A DNA stretch of 64,000 nucleotides from an uncultured Roseburia sp. (GTDB lineage Bacteria; Bacillota; Clostridia; Lachnospirales; Lachnospiraceae). The stretch covers positions 1 to 64,000 of the forward strand of contig CANRSX010000018.1 of NCBI GenBank assembly GCA_947642555.1, given 5' to 3'. The notes below the pieces were generated by a model that made no database searches, was not told the DNA's origin, and worked only from the letters and a program-made list of their open reading frames with translations. This document shows positions 61,341-64,000 of the stretch, one piece after another; position 1 is the first letter of the stretch; every line of letters begins with the position of its first letter. Made by a program: the position numbers and the translations under genes.

Positions 61341-62002
61341 TTCGATTCCTCCTTGGAACACATCTTAACTACCTTAATTCTATGCACCTCCACCGGCAAT
61401 AATGCCATCACCGAGTCCGAAATATCAGAAATTACGGACGGATGATCCGCGCCCTCCGCAACCACAACCACGCCTGTGATCTCCGGAAGTTTTTCCTTTT
61501 GTACATAGGGCCGGGATTCCTGTCCGTTCTCCACGCAGACCGTCTGCTCCTGCGTCTGTGTCTCCGAAACCGTCCGGCTTCCCCCCGCCGCATCGCTCTC
61601 CTCCGTCACCGTCGTCTGGGCCGTCCGGTCCTTTTCCACGACAATCTCCCCCGCATCGGCAACCGTGATCATAACCTCCACCTCACCCACGCCTTCCATC
61701 TTTGAGAGCACTTCTTTTAACCGCTCCTCCAGATACTCCGCATATGCCTGCGGATCCCGGCCGGCCACAATGCCGGCGGATGCTTCCCCGACATTGCTTT
61801 CGGCACGATCCACGGATTTTGCGCTGTCATCCTGCGCCCCGCCCAGGGCTCCGCCGGCTTCCCCGTTTCGCGACGAGGCCGCCTTCTCAAACGGCGTCGC
61901 AATGACCAAAAGCAGAACCCCTGTGAGCGCGAGCACAACCCAGTCGCTCTTTTTTAACTGCCGCCATTTTTTCTGTGCAATCCAGTCCTTCCACCCTTTC
62001 AC
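61337..62002 (-). CDS. spoIIIAG: stage III sporulation protein AG
   Basis: A 221-residue channel-ring protein. The start GTG at 62002 (VKGWKDWI) is preferred to an in-frame ATG at 62101 that overlaps spoIIIAF. A basic N-terminus is followed by a membrane helix (SDWVVLALTGVLLLVI), an Ala-rich linker and the ring-building domain with EYLEERLKEVLSKMEGVGEV and the KLPEITGVVVVAEGAD motif. It forms the large ring of the SpoIIIA-SpoIIQ channel. Confidence 0.92.
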   Translation of the reverse strand: MKGWKDWIAQKKWRQLKKSDWVVLALTGVLLLVIATPFEKAASSRNGEAGGALGGAQDDSAKSVDRAESNVGEASAGIVAGRDPQAYAEYLEERLKEVLSKMEGVGEVEVMITVADAGEIVVEKDRTAQTTVTEESDAAGGSRTVSETQTQEQTVCVENGQESRPYVQKEKLPEITGVVVVAEGADHPSVISDISDSVMALLPVEVHRIKVVKMCSKEESK

Positions 62003-62021
62003 CTTTCTTTCCCCACCTTTC

Positions 62022-62663
62022 TCAGTGTATCCGCACCACGGAAGGATCCACCCGGTAATATGACGCAATCTCACGCGCCAGCTCCCCGTGCTCTCCCGCA
62101 CCGGACGTATCCCCGGCGTTCTTCCCGCCGGCCGCTCCGGACGTATCCCCGGCGTTCTTCCCGCCGGCCGCTTCGGACGTATCCCCGGCTCCCGGTCCCT
62201 CCCCCAGCACGATCTCCCCGATCACAATCTCCCCGACCGTCTGCCCGTCGTCTTCTACATCCGTCTCCGAAATCCACAGCTCGATCTCCGCCACCTCATA
62301 TGACTCCGAGAGGCGCACCCGTGCGTCGGCCGTCTCATATCCGTACTGTCCGGCGAGCTGCATCACATCCTCCGCGATTGCCCTCTCATACTGCGCGGCC
62401 ATATAATCCTTCTCCATATATTCCATCCGCTCCATATCCCGCGAGATCCCGGAAAGCTCCTCCGCAAATTCCTCATAGCGGACCATCTTAAGAAACGTCT
62501 CGCTGTCAAAAAGCACGGACAGCACGGGGGACAGCAGCCCCATGGTCAGGATCATTCCCGCAAAAAAACGGATATACTTCGAAAGCCGCTTTCCGGGCGG
62601 CAGATAAAGCAGCAGTGCAAGCAGCACAAACAGCACGAGAAAGCTTTTCACATATGCAGTCAT
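62022..62663 (-). CDS. spoIIIAF: stage III sporulation protein AF
   Basis: A 213-residue protein with two N-terminal membrane helices (about 5-24 and 31-51) and a soluble domain (AIAEDVMQLAGQYGYETADA). The linker near the end has a 12-residue repeat, GDTSGAAGGKNA, from 36-bp DNA copies at 62102-62173, which is not usual. The end VDPSVVRIH is family-like. It lies between spoIIIAE (27 bp) and spoIIIAG (19 bp). Confidence 0.9.
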   Translation of the reverse strand: MTAYVKSFLVLFVLLALLLYLPPGKRLSKYIRFFAGMILTMGLLSPVLSVLFDSETFLKMVRYEEFAEELSGISRDMERMEYMEKDYMAAQYERAIAEDVMQLAGQYGYETADARVRLSESYEVAEIELWISETDVEDDGQTVGEIVIGEIVLGEGPGAGDTSEAAGGKNAGDTSGAAGGKNAGDTSGAGEHGELAREIASYYRVDPSVVRIH

Positions 62664-62690
62664 CCTCTTCTCCCCTTCCCGGCGCCGGCA

Positions 62691-63938
62691 TCAGAAAAAT
62701 CCGGAGGCGGCCGTCGTCAGCGCAACCGTCAGAAATAACAGCGCCACACAGTAAACCACCAGCTTCAGATACAAAAAACCGCCCTCCGACATCCCTTTTA
62801 AGCAGCCGGCAATCCGCTTGTCCGTCACCGGCTCCACGAGCACAGCCGCCAGCTTATACAGCACGGACATCGCGAAAATCCGAATCACCGGCAGCAGCCC
62901 GAGCACCACAAGAATCACAAGCGCGGCCGCGCCGACACAGTTTTTGATCAGCACACCGGAGCCGACAAGCATTTCCCCTACCCCGTTTATGACATTTCCA
63001 ACGCCGGGAATCATGGATGCCGCGCGGTTTAACGTTCCGCTGATCAGCTTATCCTTCACCGGGGAAATCAGCCCCTGCACCACATTTAACCCGAGCACAA
63101 GAATCCCCGCGCTCTTCATTCCCCACTCGATCCCGTTTTTTAACAGCTCCGTCAGATTTTCAAACTTTTCATCCTCAAAAAAATGGTTGAACAGCTCCAT
63201 GATGACGTAAATGTGGATCAGCGGCAGCAGCAGATGTAAAAACAGCCACTGTACCAGATAAATCACAAGAAAGGCCAGCTGATAAAACCCGGCCGAGCTT
63301 TCCGGCCCCGCGGAAAACACCATACTGACGCAAAGCGTCGGCACAAGCGCCTTCATAAAATCCGTGCTCTGGCCCAGGGCTTCCCTCGCGATTTCTGCAC
63401 AGGCCAGAAACGACTGCATCAGAAGCACGGCAAGCACACAGTAGAGAAACAGGAAGCTGATCTCCGAGATATACGGGGAGCCAAACCCTCCGGAAACATT
63501 TTTTAACACCGAACATGCCACGGCAAGCATCACCGCCGTCACCAGAAGCTTCCGGTGCGTCTCCATCTCATAAAACAGCATGTCCAGAAACCAGTCCGCA
63601 AGGCTTCCGTAATCAAATCCCATAATCCCGTCCGCGAGAAACGATTCCACGATCCCGGAAAATGTAAGCTTTTCCCGCTGCTCTGGAAACAGCTCCTGCG
63701 CAAGCAGCTCGTCCAGTCCGTCAAAATCCAGCTCGCCCAGCCAGTGATCCAGATACTCCGCTTCCTCATCCGCCGCGCCATCCGCCTGCCCCGATCCACG
63801 CGACACGCTTCCCGCCTGCCCCGATCCACGCGGCATGCCCGCTTCCGACGGCCGGGCAGAGACGCAGTCCGCTGCCAGCGCCATAAAACACCCCAGAAGA
63901 AGCATCAGAATCCGTCGCCCCCATTTACGCCCTCTCAT
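62691..63938 (-). CDS. spoIIIAE: stage III sporulation protein AE
   Basis: A 415-residue polytopic membrane protein with a signal-like N-terminus (MLLLGCFMALAADCVSA), a polar segment containing a repeated RGSGQAG/RGSGQADG unit, and about eight hydrophobic segments. VVQGLISPVKDKLISGTLNR and SMIPGVGNVINGVGEML are strongly conserved family blocks. It is part of the channel between the mother cell and forespore. The ATG overlaps the spoIIIAD stop. Confidence 0.93.
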   Translation of the reverse strand: MRGRKWGRRILMLLLGCFMALAADCVSARPSEAGMPRGSGQAGSVSRGSGQADGAADEEAEYLDHWLGELDFDGLDELLAQELFPEQREKLTFSGIVESFLADGIMGFDYGSLADWFLDMLFYEMETHRKLLVTAVMLAVACSVLKNVSGGFGSPYISEISFLFLYCVLAVLLMQSFLACAEIAREALGQSTDFMKALVPTLCVSMVFSAGPESSAGFYQLAFLVIYLVQWLFLHLLLPLIHIYVIMELFNHFFEDEKFENLTELLKNGIEWGMKSAGILVLGLNVVQGLISPVKDKLISGTLNRAASMIPGVGNVINGVGEMLVGSGVLIKNCVGAAALVILVVLGLLPVIRIFAMSVLYKLAAVLVEPVTDKRIAGCLKGMSEGGFLYLKLVVYCVALLFLTVALTTAASGFF

Positions 63939-64000
63939 AGAAAACTCCCGATCGTCTCAAGAAAAACGTTTAACACCGGTATGCTCACCACCAGGATCGA
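63935..64000 (-). CDS. spoIIIAD: stage III sporulation protein AD, C-terminal end (partial)
   Basis: The last 21 codons read SILVVSIPVLNVFLETIGSF and Leu, then TGA at 63937-63935, which overlaps the ATG of spoIIIAE (ATGA). The hydrophobic end and the position match SpoIIIAD. The rest lies outside the window. Confidence 0.8.
   Translation of the reverse strand, partial: SILVVSIPVLNVFLETIGSFL

Overview
The window looks like a chromosome segment of a spore-forming, gut-type member of the Lachnospiraceae (Clostridia). The evidence is the spoIIIAD-AH run, SpoIIM, RNase Y, Gram-positive ribosome-binding sites, a Firmicutes LexA box in front of recA, and many plant- or host-glycan genes. No tRNA, rRNA, CRISPR array, integrase or intact transposon was seen. 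Most genes are on the minus strand.

Layout. 1-4.1 kb: a 55-bp direct repeat, an alpha/beta hydrolase, a structured repeat element, a TfoX C-terminal-domain protein, class I DAHP synthase, and a MntA/HepT nucleotidyltransferase-HEPN pair. 4.2-10.8 kb: a giant secreted, membrane-anchored GH59-like (galactocerebrosidase-type) protein. 11-16.3 kb: spoIIM, Nudix hydrolase, RNase Y, recX, recA. 16.6-21.1 kb: a DUF3783 protein and a four-gene cluster (two sugar isomerase-like TIM barrels, two Gfo/Idh/MocA oxidoreductases) behind a promoter carrying a GntR-like palindrome. 21.4-23.3 kb: an orphan HExxH metallopeptidase, a PNPOx-like flavoprotein and a GNAT acetyltransferase. 23.6-29 kb: response regulator, sensor kinase, ABC ATPase and FtsX-type permease (peptide-stress type), then thioredoxin and release factor 3. 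31-48.4 kb: a co-directional block made of a small HEPN-like protein, a double-P-loop KGGVGR ATPase, an AEC transporter and two tandem DUF4062-NTPase-TPR giants of about 2,200 residues. The second giant is cut by one in-frame amber codon. 48.6-57.8 kb: an alpha-galactoside locus (GH36, two ABC permeases, binding protein, AraC regulator, GH3). 57.9-58.3 kb: a type I toxin-antitoxin locus with a 30-residue membrane toxin. 58.3-60.4 kb: a decay zone with an ABC-permease fragment, an Rpn nuclease and an AraC remnant. 60.5-64 kb: spoIIIAH, AG, AF, AE and the end of AD.

Three things stand out. First, the 31-48 kb block has the shape of a STAND/NLR-like conflict (defence) operon: a constant N-terminal and NTPase part, and diverged TPR sensors in two tandem copies. 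Second, three intergenic copies (1413-1589, 14138-14347, 53938-54098) of a 160-210 bp element have complementary ends and internal hairpins whose stems change on both sides between copies; one copy makes up nearly the whole 5' leader of an AraC-family gene. Third, there is an unannotated type I toxin-antitoxin locus and a 58-residue gene lying between duplicated copies of an araC 3' end. All family calls were made by reading motifs; no database search was run.
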